DNA from: Grimontia celer
GTDB taxonomy: Bacteria; Pseudomonadota; Gammaproteobacteria; Enterobacterales; Vibrionaceae
Assembly (NCBI RefSeq): GCF_900055185.1
Contig: NZ_FIZX01000001.1
Span: 434,001 to 498,000, forward strand
Length of the DNA stretch: 64,000 bases
Reading direction: 5' to 3'
A model generated the notes under the pieces. The model made no database searches, was not told the origin of the DNA, and saw nothing but the letters and a program-made list of their open reading frames with translations. The position numbers were made by a program, and so were the translations under genes. Within the stretch, counting starts at the first letter, position 1. Every line of letters starts with the position of its first letter. Of this stretch, positions 55,725 to 64,000 are shown in pieces.

Positions 55725-57218
55725 TTACAGCGGATTTAGGTCTTTGTCGACGGCATAGACACGTAATCCATCAGGGTCGATGTCGTCGTCAACCAGCCAG
55801 GGTTCAAGGCAAGCCCGGTCTTGAGTGCAAGGGTCGGTGAGTGAACGCAGAAAAGCGGAAAGATCCTCGATATCTGTTTGCCGGTAGGAGTATGGAGATT
55901 GAAGCTTGCTTTGTCCGGTTGCTTGCTGGAAGAACATTGTCCATAGCGCTTCAAAGGTATTCGATCGTTGATCAGCTAACTGGATATTCGGCTGTGGGCC
56001 ATCGTAGGTATAAAACGCACCGGAGTAAAACGGATCCATGTGATGCTTGATAATATCTTCCAGCGTGCTGAAGGCTCCACTGTGACCATAAGGCGATGTC
56101 ATTTCAACATTGAGTAGAGAAGGGGTTCTGAAAGCATAGGCATCGCGTAATGCAGAGGTTTCACGGTACCTGCCAAAATCATTGGTACCCGTTTCACCAT
56201 CCCCTTTACCTCTGCCAATTTGAGGTACTGCAATATTGTGAAACCCCTCATCTGTCATTAAATCTCCCTGGTGGCAGGACTGACAGTTGAAACCACCTTC
56301 AGAATTGTTTGAGAGAAACTTCAGTGCGCCTCGCTTTTCCACCAGGTTAAGTGCTGCTTTGTCTCCTTTGATGTAACGATACCAGCGATTATCGACAAAC
56401 GACTGAGACCGCATGTAGTCTCCTAAAGCTTCTCTAATTGTATCGCTATTAATCACTTCCTTCAGCGATGCGTCGGGTGAGTTGTAGGTTTGACGGAATA
56501 GCGCAGGCCAATGGTTGACGGCCAACGGCTCCAACTCCCCTCTAAGCCTTTGCGCGATTAAATCTCTGATTTCTTGATTGGTGTTACCCTGTGCAAATGA
56601 AAAGCCTCGCATCTCCTCTTGAGGAGTAACGGGGAATCCGGCTTGAGCGTGCGAAAGATTTGCGCCTGCACCGGGGTCAGCGATGCCTTGACCTGAATCA
56701 GGTGTACTAATTGGTCCAACAGCGCCGTGTTGAAATGGAACAGGAAGGAGTGCTTCTACGCGTCCATCATGGAATAAATGCCGGTCCCAAAATCCCAGAT
56801 TGAAGGAGGTAGGAACATTACGCGGCATGGTAGGGCCACCATCATAGTTATCAGCCGTCGCACGGTGCTCTCTTCCAGGACCAAGTAAGTTTGGGTTTAC
56901 GGTGTCGACACCAATAGCTATGGATAATGCATCCGCGCCGCCTAAATTCGGGTGATGGCAGCTGACGCATGCCGTGTCGAAATTTCCACTCTGGATTTTG
57001 CTGAAAAAAAGAAGCTTTCCGAGTTGCGCTTTTGGAGAATCAATAGAAGGTATTGTTCTATGCCTTTTGGGGTCTCCAGTTAGTGAAAGCAGACTGATTT
57101 GGTCTGACAGAGCATTATCAATCCAGCGTTCACTTTGGTTATCGATAAAGGAAGCGGAAGAGAGAGATGAATAGATAAGAGTGACTAACAGAGTTAGTCG
57201 ATGGTTTTTTGTTTTCAT
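55725..57218 (-). CDS. Di-heme cytochrome c peroxidase/MauG-like protein
   Basis: Periplasmic di-heme protein of 497 aa with a signal peptide (about residues 1-23, MKTKNHRLTLLVTLIYSSLS...). Two c-type heme motifs: C84-V-S-C87-H88 and C312-Q-S-C315-H316. TPSLLNVEMTSPYGHSGAFSTLEDIIKHH is the C-terminal signature of bacterial CcpA/MauG proteins. Classical CcpA is about 330 aa; this one is longer, with extra segments between the hemes and at the C-terminus. It may be a peroxidase or a MauG-like oxidase; no partner gene is adjacent. GGGAGG precedes the ATG at 57218; the frame upstream is not used. Confidence 0.85.
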   Translation of the reverse strand: MKTKNHRLTLLVTLIYSSLSSASFIDNQSERWIDNALSDQISLLSLTGDPKRHRTIPSIDSPKAQLGKLLFFSKIQSGNFDTACVSCHHPNLGGADALSIAIGVDTVNPNLLGPGREHRATADNYDGGPTMPRNVPTSFNLGFWDRHLFHDGRVEALLPVPFQHGAVGPISTPDSGQGIADPGAGANLSHAQAGFPVTPQEEMRGFSFAQGNTNQEIRDLIAQRLRGELEPLAVNHWPALFRQTYNSPDASLKEVINSDTIREALGDYMRSQSFVDNRWYRYIKGDKAALNLVEKRGALKFLSNNSEGGFNCQSCHQGDLMTDEGFHNIAVPQIGRGKGDGETGTNDFGRYRETSALRDAYAFRTPSLLNVEMTSPYGHSGAFSTLEDIIKHHMDPFYSGAFYTYDGPQPNIQLADQRSNTFEALWTMFFQQATGQSKLQSPYSYRQTDIEDLSAFLRSLTDPCTQDRACLEPWLVDDDIDPDGLRVYAVDKDLNPL

Positions 57219-57437
57219 GGTGCCTCCCAAGTCACCTTGTTTGTATTTACGCCACTGACATAGCGCAATTTCAATGTAGTGGGCGATTGGGTTTCGATGC
57301 GTGCCAACCTTGGGATTAGCCAAATATTATCAATAAGTTAACAATGATTGTTTCGTTGGTGCTTCAAAAGGTTTGCGACGAAGACAGCGGAAAGTTGTGG
57401 TTAGCGGAGGAAAGATAATGGGTGGGGCAAGCACAAA

Positions 57438-57468
57438 CAAAAAAGAGCGAACTTGACGTCCGCTCTTT
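57438..57468 (-). terminator. Terminator of cspD
   Basis: Minus strand AAAGAGCG, short loop, CGCTCTTT, then TTT, about 45 bp after the cspD stop. Confidence 0.82.
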
Positions 57469-57512
57469 CGATTCTCGACCTTCCGGCAGCGAAAAAGTTT
57501 ATAGCAACACTG

Positions 57513-57734
57513 TTATTTTAAAGCTTCATTCTCGACGGGAACGATTTGGCTGGCATGGTAGCCTTTCGGACCTTCCTGCACTTCATAATTCGCGGTTTGA
57601 CCCGCTTTCAGCGTGCGATAACCGTCCATTTGGATGGTGGAATAATGAGCGAAAATATCGCCTTCACCTTCATCAGGGCAAATGAACCCAAACCCTTTAG
57701 CGTTGTTAAACCATTTAACTGTACCAGTTGCCAT
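57513..57734 (-). CDS. cspD: Cold-shock-like protein CspD
   Basis: 73-aa OB-fold protein. MATGTVKWFNNAKGFGFICPDEG with RNP-1 KGFGFI and RNP-2 DIFAHYS, and the CspD-type C-terminal part (YHASQIVPVENE). E. coli CspD inhibits replication in stationary phase. Placement divergent from clpS-clpA is the usual cspD context, which supports CspD over other Csp proteins. ATG at 57734. Confidence 0.93.
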   Translation of the reverse strand: MATGTVKWFNNAKGFGFICPDEGEGDIFAHYSTIQMDGYRTLKAGQTANYEVQEGPKGYHASQIVPVENEALK

Positions 57735-58547
57735 GCGAAACATCCCTCTTGCATTCAAATTGCATAACTATGAGTAAAATCAACCTTTGCAATCACGTTA
57801 CTCAAAAGTAATTGATGCAGTATGTTTTTACTTCAATTCCCACTCTAGTAGAAAGATTTAGACAGTCAAGCCTGCGAGCCCCCATATAACAACATTTTAA
57901 TAAAAATGGCTATCGTTCTGGCAGAAGGATGATGGGGGTATCATTTTTGTAAACTAAGTTTCATTTATGAAACGAAAGTTTATTCAGTAAGAGGTTGATA
58001 TATGAGGTTAATTTACAACTCCATCAATGAATACGTGTTTCATGGGTATTAGAGGTGGTCGTACTTCAAAGAATATTCCCTGCAAAACTAGTGATTTGTC
58101 ACTAAATCAGTGGTTGGTGAATTGTTATGTTAATACACTAATGAATAGATATTTCAATTAGTGATATGAAATCCCCAAACATTCATTTGAGAAATTAAGT
58201 TTTCATTTTCCGAGACAATTTAATAAAAATGAGACCAAATAATTTTGAATTTTTATGTACGGAAAATCTGACATCGGGGTTTTGCTAAATGCCAGATATT
58301 GAAGTGAAATTGAATGGATATGATCTCGGTCTGGTTTTTAAGGGCGTGATCAGTGCTAATTCTGTGGTGAATAGCAGGCGATTGTGAACGTCCCGTAGCA
58401 ATGAAACGGTTGCTGGAATACAATCTGTGCATTACGTTTTAAATAGTGGTAGAGATTCTTGTGTTTGATGTCTCAATCTATGATTCTGGCGTATAAATAG
58501 TTGTTTTATAAGAAACACTTGAGCTACCTTAAAGATTGTAATCCCTT
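57735..58547. other. Long cspD-clpS intergenic region
   Basis: 813 bp, AT-rich, much longer than in enteric bacteria. Only weak structure: GTTTCAT-TT-ATGAAAC (57958-57973) and CCCCCAT/ATGGGGG arms about 45 bp apart (about 57880-57940). A 16-codon frame at 58002-58052 has AGAGG upstream but nothing else. No gene is supported. Confidence 0.6.
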
Positions 58548-58868
58548 ATGAGCAAAATGTACGAATGGATAGTTCCGGATTCTGATGTAAAGGAAGCGGA
58601 AGAAACCAAGGTAAAACCGCCATCATTATACAAAGTGGTATTGAATAATGATGACTACACCCCCATGGAGTTTGTAGTGGAGGTGTTGCAGCGGTTCTTT
58701 TCTATGGACATAGAGAAAGCAACACAGCTGATGCTTACGGTGCATTATGAAGGTAAAGCCGTTTGTGGCGTATTCACCGCGGAAGTTGCCGAGATGAAAG
58801 TCGCGCAGGTCATGATGCATGCGAAAGAACATCAACACCCACTGTTGTGCACAATGGAGAAGGCCTAA
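58548..58868 (+). CDS. clpS: ATP-dependent Clp adapter ClpS
   Basis: 106-aa N-recognin that binds destabilising N-terminal residues and hands substrates to ClpAP. The binding-pocket residues N34, D35, D36 ([11 protein letters not shown]) and H66 (VHYEGK) have the same numbers as in E. coli. It is followed 58 bp later by clpA, transcribed together. Confidence 0.97.
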   Translation: MSKMYEWIVPDSDVKEAEETKVKPPSLYKVVLNNDDYTPMEFVVEVLQRFFSMDIEKATQLMLTVHYEGKAVCGVFTAEVAEMKVAQVMMHAKEHQHPLLCTMEKA

Positions 58869-58926
58869 GTCGTAAACCCGGTTTTTCTCCGGCACACCAT
58901 AATGTGGTATTTGAGGGAGGTGCCTT

Positions 58927-61188
58927 ATGCTAAACAAAGAACTCGAAGCAAGCCTTAACGGGGCATTTGCAAGAGCACGTGAAAAACGTCATGAGTTCAT
59001 GACAGTTGAACATCTGCTACTGGCGCTTCTGGAAAACGTAGCGGCTCGAGAAGCTTTACTCGCCTGCCGTGCGGATCTTGATGCTCTGCGTAAAGAGCTG
59101 GAAGCATTCATTGAACAAACCACTCCACTTATCCCTGTCGACGACGATAACCGCGAAACCCAGCCAACCCTGAGTTTCCAGCGTGTGCTTCAACGTGCTG
59201 TATTTCACGTGCAGTCGTCAGGTCGTAGCGAAGTAAGTGGCGCAAACGTACTGGTCGCGATTTTCAGCGAGCAGGAATCGCATGCTGCCTACCTTCTTAA
59301 GAAAAACGACATTAGCCGTCTGGATGTTGTTAACTACATTTCACACGGCACAACCAAGTCTTCCAGCAGCGATGAAGAATTGCCTGGTGCGGATTTATCT
59401 TCTGATGAAGCGGCCGTTGAAGGTGGGGAAGAGCGTCTCGAGAATTTTGCAACCAACCTGAATCAATTGGCACGTGTCGGCGGTATCGACCCGCTGATTG
59501 GCCGAGACAAAGAATTGGAACGCACCATCCAGGTGCTATGTCGCCGCCGTAAGAACAACCCACTGCTGGTGGGCGAGGCTGGCGTTGGTAAAACAGCGAT
59601 AGCTGAAGGTCTCGCGTGGCGTATCGTAGAAGGCCAAGTTCCCGAGATTATTCAGGATTGTGTCATTTATTCCCTGGATATTGGTTCATTGCTTGCGGGT
59701 ACCAAATACCGAGGTGATTTCGAGAAGCGCTTCAAGAGTATTCTTAAGCAGCTAGAGAAAGAAGACCACGCGGTGCTCTTCATTGACGAGATCCACACTA
59801 TTATTGGAGCGGGCGCAGCGTCTGGTGGTCAGGTCGATGCTGCTAACTTGATTAAACCTCTGCTGTCGAGCGGTAAGCTCCGTTGTATCGGTTCAACCAC
59901 TTACCAGGAATACAGCAGCATCTTCGAAAAAGAGCGTGCATTGGCGCGTCGCTTCCAGAAAATCGATGTGGTCGAGCCATCACTGGATGACACCACCAAG
60001 ATCCTGATGGGCTTGAAGCCTAAGTACGAAGCTCACCATGAAGTTCGTTACACCAATAAAGCGATTCGCGCAGCAGTTGAGCTTTCTGCTAAATACATCA
60101 ACGAACGTCATCTGCCAGATAAGGCGATTGATGTGATTGATGAAGCAGGGGCACGCTGTCGTCTGGCTCCTGCCAGCAAGCGTAAGAAGACGGTAGGTGT
60201 TGGTGACATCGAGGCCATGATTGCTAAAATGGCGCGTATCCCAGAGAAATCAGTATCGTCAACCGACCGTGATGTCCTTCAGTCGCTTGAGCAGAAACTT
60301 AAAATGCTGGTGTTCGGCCAGGACGATGCAATCAGTGCTTTGTGTGAAGCAATCAAGCTAAGCCGCGCTGGTTTGGGTGAAGAGAACAAACCGGTGGGTT
60401 CTTTCCTATTTGCCGGTCCAACCGGTGTGGGCAAAACTGAGGTTACTGTCCAGCTTGCACGAGCTATGGGTATTGAGCTTCAGCGCTTTGATATGTCCGA
60501 ATACATGGAACGTCACACCGTCAGCCGACTGATTGGTGCGCCTCCAGGCTATGTTGGTTACGATCAAGGTGGCTTGTTGACCGATGCAGTGATCAAGCAT
60601 CCACATTGTGTGGTGTTACTGGATGAGATTGAGAAAGCTCACCCAGACGTCTTTAACCTATTACTGCAGGTGATGGATAACGGCACGCTGACGGACAACA
60701 ACGGCCGCAAAGCAGACTTCCGTAACGTGATTCTGGTAATGACGACCAATGCAGGTGTGACGGAAACGGTTCGCAAATCGATTGGTCTTATCCAGCAGGA
60801 TCATAGTCACGATGCGATGTCGGAAATTAAGAAAGTGTTCTCACCGGAATTCCGCAACCGTCTCGACAACATCATTTGGTTTAACCACCTCGATAAGAAC
60901 ATCATTTTGCAGGTGGTGGACAAGTTCGTCGTGGAACTGCAGGCCCAATTGGATGCACGCGGCGTATCGCTGGAAGTGACCGACAAAGCCAAACTCTGGC
61001 TGTCAGAGAAAGGTTACGACAAAGCGATGGGCGCACGCCCAATGGCGCGGGTCATGCAGGAGCATGTGAAGAAAAACCTGGCGAACGAGTTACTGTTTGG
61101 TTGCTTAGTGAATGGAGGAACGGTCAAAGTTGGCGTGAAGAACGACAAACTGACGTTCAGCTTCAGCGACGAAATGGAACCCGCTTAA
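58927..61188 (+). CDS. clpA: ATP-dependent Clp protease ATPase subunit ClpA
   Basis: 753-aa AAA+ unfoldase. N-domain (about 1-140) that docks ClpS, linker, D1 with Walker A GEAGVGKT (216-223), D2 with GPTGVGKT near 497, and the ClpP-docking loop IGL in [10 protein letters not shown] near 620. A complete protein with a GGAGG ribosome site. Two terminators follow. Confidence 0.98.
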   Translation: MLNKELEASLNGAFARAREKRHEFMTVEHLLLALLENVAAREALLACRADLDALRKELEAFIEQTTPLIPVDDDNRETQPTLSFQRVLQRAVFHVQSSGRSEVSGANVLVAIFSEQESHAAYLLKKNDISRLDVVNYISHGTTKSSSSDEELPGADLSSDEAAVEGGEERLENFATNLNQLARVGGIDPLIGRDKELERTIQVLCRRRKNNPLLVGEAGVGKTAIAEGLAWRIVEGQVPEIIQDCVIYSLDIGSLLAGTKYRGDFEKRFKSILKQLEKEDHAVLFIDEIHTIIGAGAASGGQVDAANLIKPLLSSGKLRCIGSTTYQEYSSIFEKERALARRFQKIDVVEPSLDDTTKILMGLKPKYEAHHEVRYTNKAIRAAVELSAKYINERHLPDKAIDVIDEAGARCRLAPASKRKKTVGVGDIEAMIAKMARIPEKSVSSTDRDVLQSLEQKLKMLVFGQDDAISALCEAIKLSRAGLGEENKPVGSFLFAGPTGVGKTEVTVQLARAMGIELQRFDMSEYMERHTVSRLIGAPPGYVGYDQGGLLTDAVIKHPHCVVLLDEIEKAHPDVFNLLLQVMDNGTLTDNNGRKADFRNVILVMTTNAGVTETVRKSIGLIQQDHSHDAMSEIKKVFSPEFRNRLDNIIWFNHLDKNIILQVVDKFVVELQAQLDARGVSLEVTDKAKLWLSEKGYDKAMGARPMARVMQEHVKKNLANELLFGCLVNGGTVKVGVKNDKLTFSFSDEMEPA

Positions 61189-61193
61189 ATATC

Positions 61194-61220
61194 AAACCGG
61201 ACGCATTAGAGTCCGGTTTT
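61194..61220 (+). terminator. Terminator of clpA
   Basis: ACCGGAC, eight-base loop, GTCCGGT then TTT, right after the clpA stop. Confidence 0.75.
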
Positions 61221-61230
61221 GTAAAACGAC

Positions 61231-61256
61231 AAAAACCCGGCATTGCCGGGTTTTTT
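61231..61256. terminator. Bidirectional terminator clpA / infA
   Basis: AAAAACCCGGC, ATT loop, GCCGGGTTTTTT, between the convergent clpA and infA. Confidence 0.93.
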
Positions 61257-61276
61257 GTGTTCGCGAGACGTGAGGA

Positions 61277-61495
<219 letters not shown>

Positions 61496-61707
61496 TTAAT
61501 CCTCTTGGGCTACCGATCAGCCAATTTTTGACCGGCAGATAATGCCTTGATTGATTGAGTCTGTAAAGTTTAGGGGCGGAATTTTACCCCTTTGCATCCG
61601 CACTGACCAGCAAAAATCAGCTATCGGTTAAGGTTTGCGCGTTTTTCTGCCGGTCGCATTGAAGAAAACCGAGAGGTGAACCATTGGGAGTGTTTAAACC
61701 TAATTGC

Positions 61708-62412
61708 TTAAAACTGATCGCCATCTATCCAACTGCCAGCCACATAGCGCTGATGAGGTTTGAACTTCTGCTTATAGTTCATAGCGCTACAGGCGTCGAT
61801 TTGGAATCCAAGGTATAGCCATGGAATGCCGTGTTTCCGAGCCTGTTCTATTTGAGCAAGCACACAAAGCGAACCCAGAGACCAGCAGTGATCAGGCTCG
61901 AAGAAACTGTAAATGGCGCTGTATCCATTTTCTAAAACGTCTGTAATCGCGATGGCGATGAGTTTTTCATCTTCGTAGAGATGAAGGTACTTGGAAGTCT
62001 GCCAGTCACTTTGCACGAAAGAACGAAAGTCCTGCTTATTCGCTGGATACATTGAGCCATGACGGTGGCGGGCTGAAATGTAGCGCTCATAAAGAGAAAA
62101 CCAATCTGTGTCCATCTGGTCTTTGAACTCGATGGAAAGGCGCTTCAATTGGCTTAGGTGACGCTTTTGGCTCCTCGATGGAACAAACCCTCGTGTATCA
62201 ACCCGAAGAGAGTGACAAGCTGTACAGGCGTTGCAATAAGGTCGATATATGTTGTTGCCACTCCGGCGAAAACCACTTTGCACAAGAAACCCATATCCGC
62301 GATCAGTGTGAAGTTCAGGATCGAGAACGACTGCGACAGACTCTTCTTGATTGGCCAAATAGCTGCATGTAGACGGTGCCATTACACCAATTCTTATTGA
62401 ATGGTTAGACAT
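61708..62412 (-). CDS. bpt: Aspartate/glutamate leucyltransferase (Bpt)
   Basis: 234-aa aminoacyl-tRNA-protein transferase that adds Leu to N-terminal Asp or Glu, making a degron for ClpS. N-terminal Cys-rich segment (RPYCNACTACHSLRVDT, about 57-73), RRSGNNIYRP, then the GNAT-like C-terminal domain with GSMYPANKQDF and WLYLGFQIDACSAMNYK. E. coli lacks this enzyme. Start at 62412 overlaps the aat stop by 8 bp; a longer start to 62451 would run deep into aat. Confidence 0.93.
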   Translation of the reverse strand: MSNHSIRIGVMAPSTCSYLANQEESVAVVLDPELHTDRGYGFLVQSGFRRSGNNIYRPYCNACTACHSLRVDTRGFVPSRSQKRHLSQLKRLSIEFKDQMDTDWFSLYERYISARHRHGSMYPANKQDFRSFVQSDWQTSKYLHLYEDEKLIAIAITDVLENGYSAIYSFFEPDHCWSLGSLCVLAQIEQARKHGIPWLYLGFQIDACSAMNYKQKFKPHQRYVAGSWIDGDQF

Positions 62413-63121
62413 GGTTAAAGCCAATCCATTGTGAGCGGAAGAGAGACGCATCTGTGATCTGGTGTTTTAGCTCGCAGAGCAACTGGGTAAAGTCCTGTCT
62501 TTGAATCGGCTCGGCACCCAGCGAGGCAAGGTGGTCTGTCATCATCTGACAATCAATCAGCTTGCCACCATGACGTTTAAAGTGTTCACAGAAGTACCAG
62601 AGCGCTGTTTTTGAAGCGTTGGTTTTGAGTGAAAACATAGATTCCCCGCAAAACAGTGAACCGACATTCACCCCATACAAGCCACCTATTAGCTCTTCGT
62701 CCTGCCATACCTCAACACTGTGGGCGGAACCTAATTGATGCAATCGCGTATAGGCTTCGCGCATTTCAGATGTAATCCATACCTGTTTTTCGCCACGGAT
62801 TAGCGCGCAATGCTGAATGACTTGATCGAAAGCTCGGTTGATAGATACCCGGTAGCCTTGTTTACGGACATACTTCCTCAGGCTTCGGCTTGGCACGAAA
62901 GAGATTGGATCGATGACCGCCCGCTCAGAGGGTGACCACCAGAGCAATGGCTCGTCAATGCCAAACCAAGGGAATATACCCCTTGAATACGCTGCGCGTA
63001 GGCGTTCTGGCGATAAGTCTCCACCGATAGCCAGCAAACCGTCGGGTTCTTCCAGTGCCGATGATACGGGAGGAAAAAACTCGGGGTTGTCATCATCCAG
63101 TGGCGGCAAATAGATGGTCAT
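62405..63121 (-). CDS. aat: Leucyl/phenylalanyl-tRNA-protein transferase
   Basis: 238-aa enzyme that adds Leu or Phe to N-terminal Lys or Arg, the classical bacterial N-degron step. FPPVSSALEEPDGLLAIGGDLSPERLRAAYSRGIFPWFG, WWSPSERAVI and GGLYGVNVGSLFCGESMFS are signatures. Overlaps bpt, so the two transferases are co-translated; a terminator separates it from cydC upstream. Confidence 0.97.
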   Translation of the reverse strand: MTIYLPPLDDDNPEFFPPVSSALEEPDGLLAIGGDLSPERLRAAYSRGIFPWFGIDEPLLWWSPSERAVIDPISFVPSRSLRKYVRKQGYRVSINRAFDQVIQHCALIRGEKQVWITSEMREAYTRLHQLGSAHSVEVWQDEELIGGLYGVNVGSLFCGESMFSLKTNASKTALWYFCEHFKRHGGKLIDCQMMTDHLASLGAEPIQRQDFTQLLCELKHQITDASLFRSQWIGFNHV

Positions 63122-63138
63122 ATCACTTCATCATGGTC

Positions 63139-63162
63139 AAAAAAAGGAGCTAAGCTCCTTTT
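63139..63162 (-). terminator. Terminator between cydC and aat
   Basis: Minus strand AAAAGGAGC, TTA loop, GCTCCTTTT and further T, just after the cydC stop. Confidence 0.85.
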
Positions 63163-63174
63163 AGTTTAAACGGG

Positions 63175-64000
63175 TTACTGAATTCGTTGAAGCAGTTGGC
63201 TGTATCGACCACCTGTTTCTTTCAGGGCTTGATGAGAGCCCTGTTCGATAATTCGCCCTTCATCCATTAAACACACCTGGTCCATTTCGGTCAGCCCCAC
63301 CAGACGATGGGTAATGAACAGTACGGTTTTGCCTTTGGCATGCTCAAGAAGCAAAGCAAGGATCTGTTGCTCTGTTTTTACATCAAGACCTTCCGTAGGC
63401 TCATCCAGCAGCAGGATAGGGGCGTCACGAAGAAGTGCTCTTGCAATGCCAAGACGGCGTCTTTCTCCACCGGAAAGCTGACGACCTCCGTCTCCCAACC
63501 AGGTATCCAGGCCAGGACCTTCCAGCAAAGCAGAAAGACCAACCTGCTCAATGACGGAAATCAACTCGTCATCAGACGCATTTGATTTCGCCATAGAGAG
63601 GTTGTGGCGCAGTGCACCATTGAATACGTCTACTCGCTGACTGACGACAGCTATTGAAGTCCTCAGTGCGGATTCACGCCAGGTATCTAAAGCGACGCCA
63701 TCAATGCTGATGCTACCTGAGGAAGGGTCCCATGAACGGGTGATCAACTGTAACAAGGTTGATTTGCCGCAACCGGTACGGCCCAACAGGGCCACTTTTT
63801 CTCCTGCTTTCACTGAAAGTGAAATGCCATTCACTGCAGGCTTCTCAGCGCCGTAGTATGAGAAAGTCACTTCATTGAAAGCGATGTCACCTTTAGCGGT
63901 GTTGTTGTAACCCATAGGGTCAAACGGCGTCTCCGGGTCTGCTTCAATGATTTCGTTTAGGCGTTTTGCAGAAGTCATTGTTTGGCTCAGGTACTGAAAC
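63175..64000 (-). CDS. cydC: Heme/thiol ABC exporter subunit CydC, C-terminal part
   Basis: The C-terminal 275 or so residues; the gene enters from the window's right edge. ATPase domain with Walker A GRTGCGKS, signature LSGGERRRLGIARALL, Walker B ILLLDEPTEGLD and H-loop FITHRL. CydDC is needed for assembly of cytochrome bd. CydC rather than CydD is inferred from the cydC-aat-infA-clpA gene order known in E. coli. Confidence 0.92.
   Translation of the reverse strand, partial: FQYLSQTMTSAKRLNEIIEADPETPFDPMGYNNTAKGDIAFNEVTFSYYGAEKPAVNGISLSVKAGEKVALLGRTGCGKSTLLQLITRSWDPSSGSISIDGVALDTWRESALRTSIAVVSQRVDVFNGALRHNLSMAKSNASDDELISVIEQVGLSALLEGPGLDTWLGDGGRQLSGGERRRLGIARALLRDAPILLLDEPTEGLDVKTEQQILALLLEHAKGKTVLFITHRLVGLTEMDQVCLMDEGRIIEQGSHQALKETGGRYSQLLQRIQ

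Noticed and set aside
58002..58052. 16-codon frame in the cspD-clpS gap with AGAGG upstream
   Set aside because: Too short to judge, no terminator or other support; mentioned only as part of the gap.

Overview
The window is chromosomal DNA of a marine gammaproteobacterium of the family Vibrionaceae. Family-level markers are luxO-luxU with an adjacent Qrr small RNA, the polar-flagellar gene motY, the rsx/rnf-nth operon, a GH18 chitinase, and a VolA-like surface lipase next to fadL. The genus is not certain. There is no phage, plasmid, integrase, CRISPR array or complete insertion sequence; almost everything is core chromosome with a few accessory inserts.

Layout. 1-8.9 kb: 5' part of sodB, grxD, a Na+/H+ antiporter-family gene, a lipid-uptake block (VolA-like lipoprotein lipase and two FadL porins, with a FadR-like operator) and rnt. 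9-15.9 kb: motY, then two tandem paralogous membrane HD-GYP proteins. 16-24.5 kb: gloA, a LysR regulator facing a small DUF1127-like gene, and the rsxABCDGE-nth operon, whose rsxC has a long tandem-repeat tail. 24.7-25.5 kb: four tRNA-Asn genes in tandem with repeated, tRNA-derived spacers. 26-29.9 kb: two convergent two-gene operons (aldolase and dehydratase; lactonase-like and SDR) that look like a non-phosphorylative sugar-acid pathway. 30-34.2 kb: uvrB, qrr1 and luxO-luxU, the quorum-sensing core. 34.2-39.1 kb: a YvcK-like gene, a stand-alone LON N-domain gene, and a Moco riboswitch with moaABCDE. 39.1-42.9 kb: a MITE-like palindrome, the chitinase and two small-gene candidates. 43.4-49 kb: oppABCDF. 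49-55.7 kb: roxA, mnmA-hflD-purB, rluE and icd. 55.7-64 kb: a di-heme peroxidase, cspD, clpS-clpA, infA, bpt, aat and the 3' part of cydC.

How the genes fit together. The Qrr RNA has a sigma-54 promoter and a LuxO box, so LuxO-phosphate, fed by LuxU, should drive it from the same locus. ClpS, ClpA, Bpt and Aat form a complete N-degron pathway in about 5 kb. The moa genes are a full molybdopterin-synthesis operon under a Moco riboswitch. The 26-30 kb region encodes the four activities expected of oxidation, lactone opening, dehydration and aldol cleavage of a sugar acid, without a recognisable transporter or regulator; this is the least explained unit in the window.

Limits: all calls come from reading the sequence and translations. 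No database search, alignment or folding program was run.
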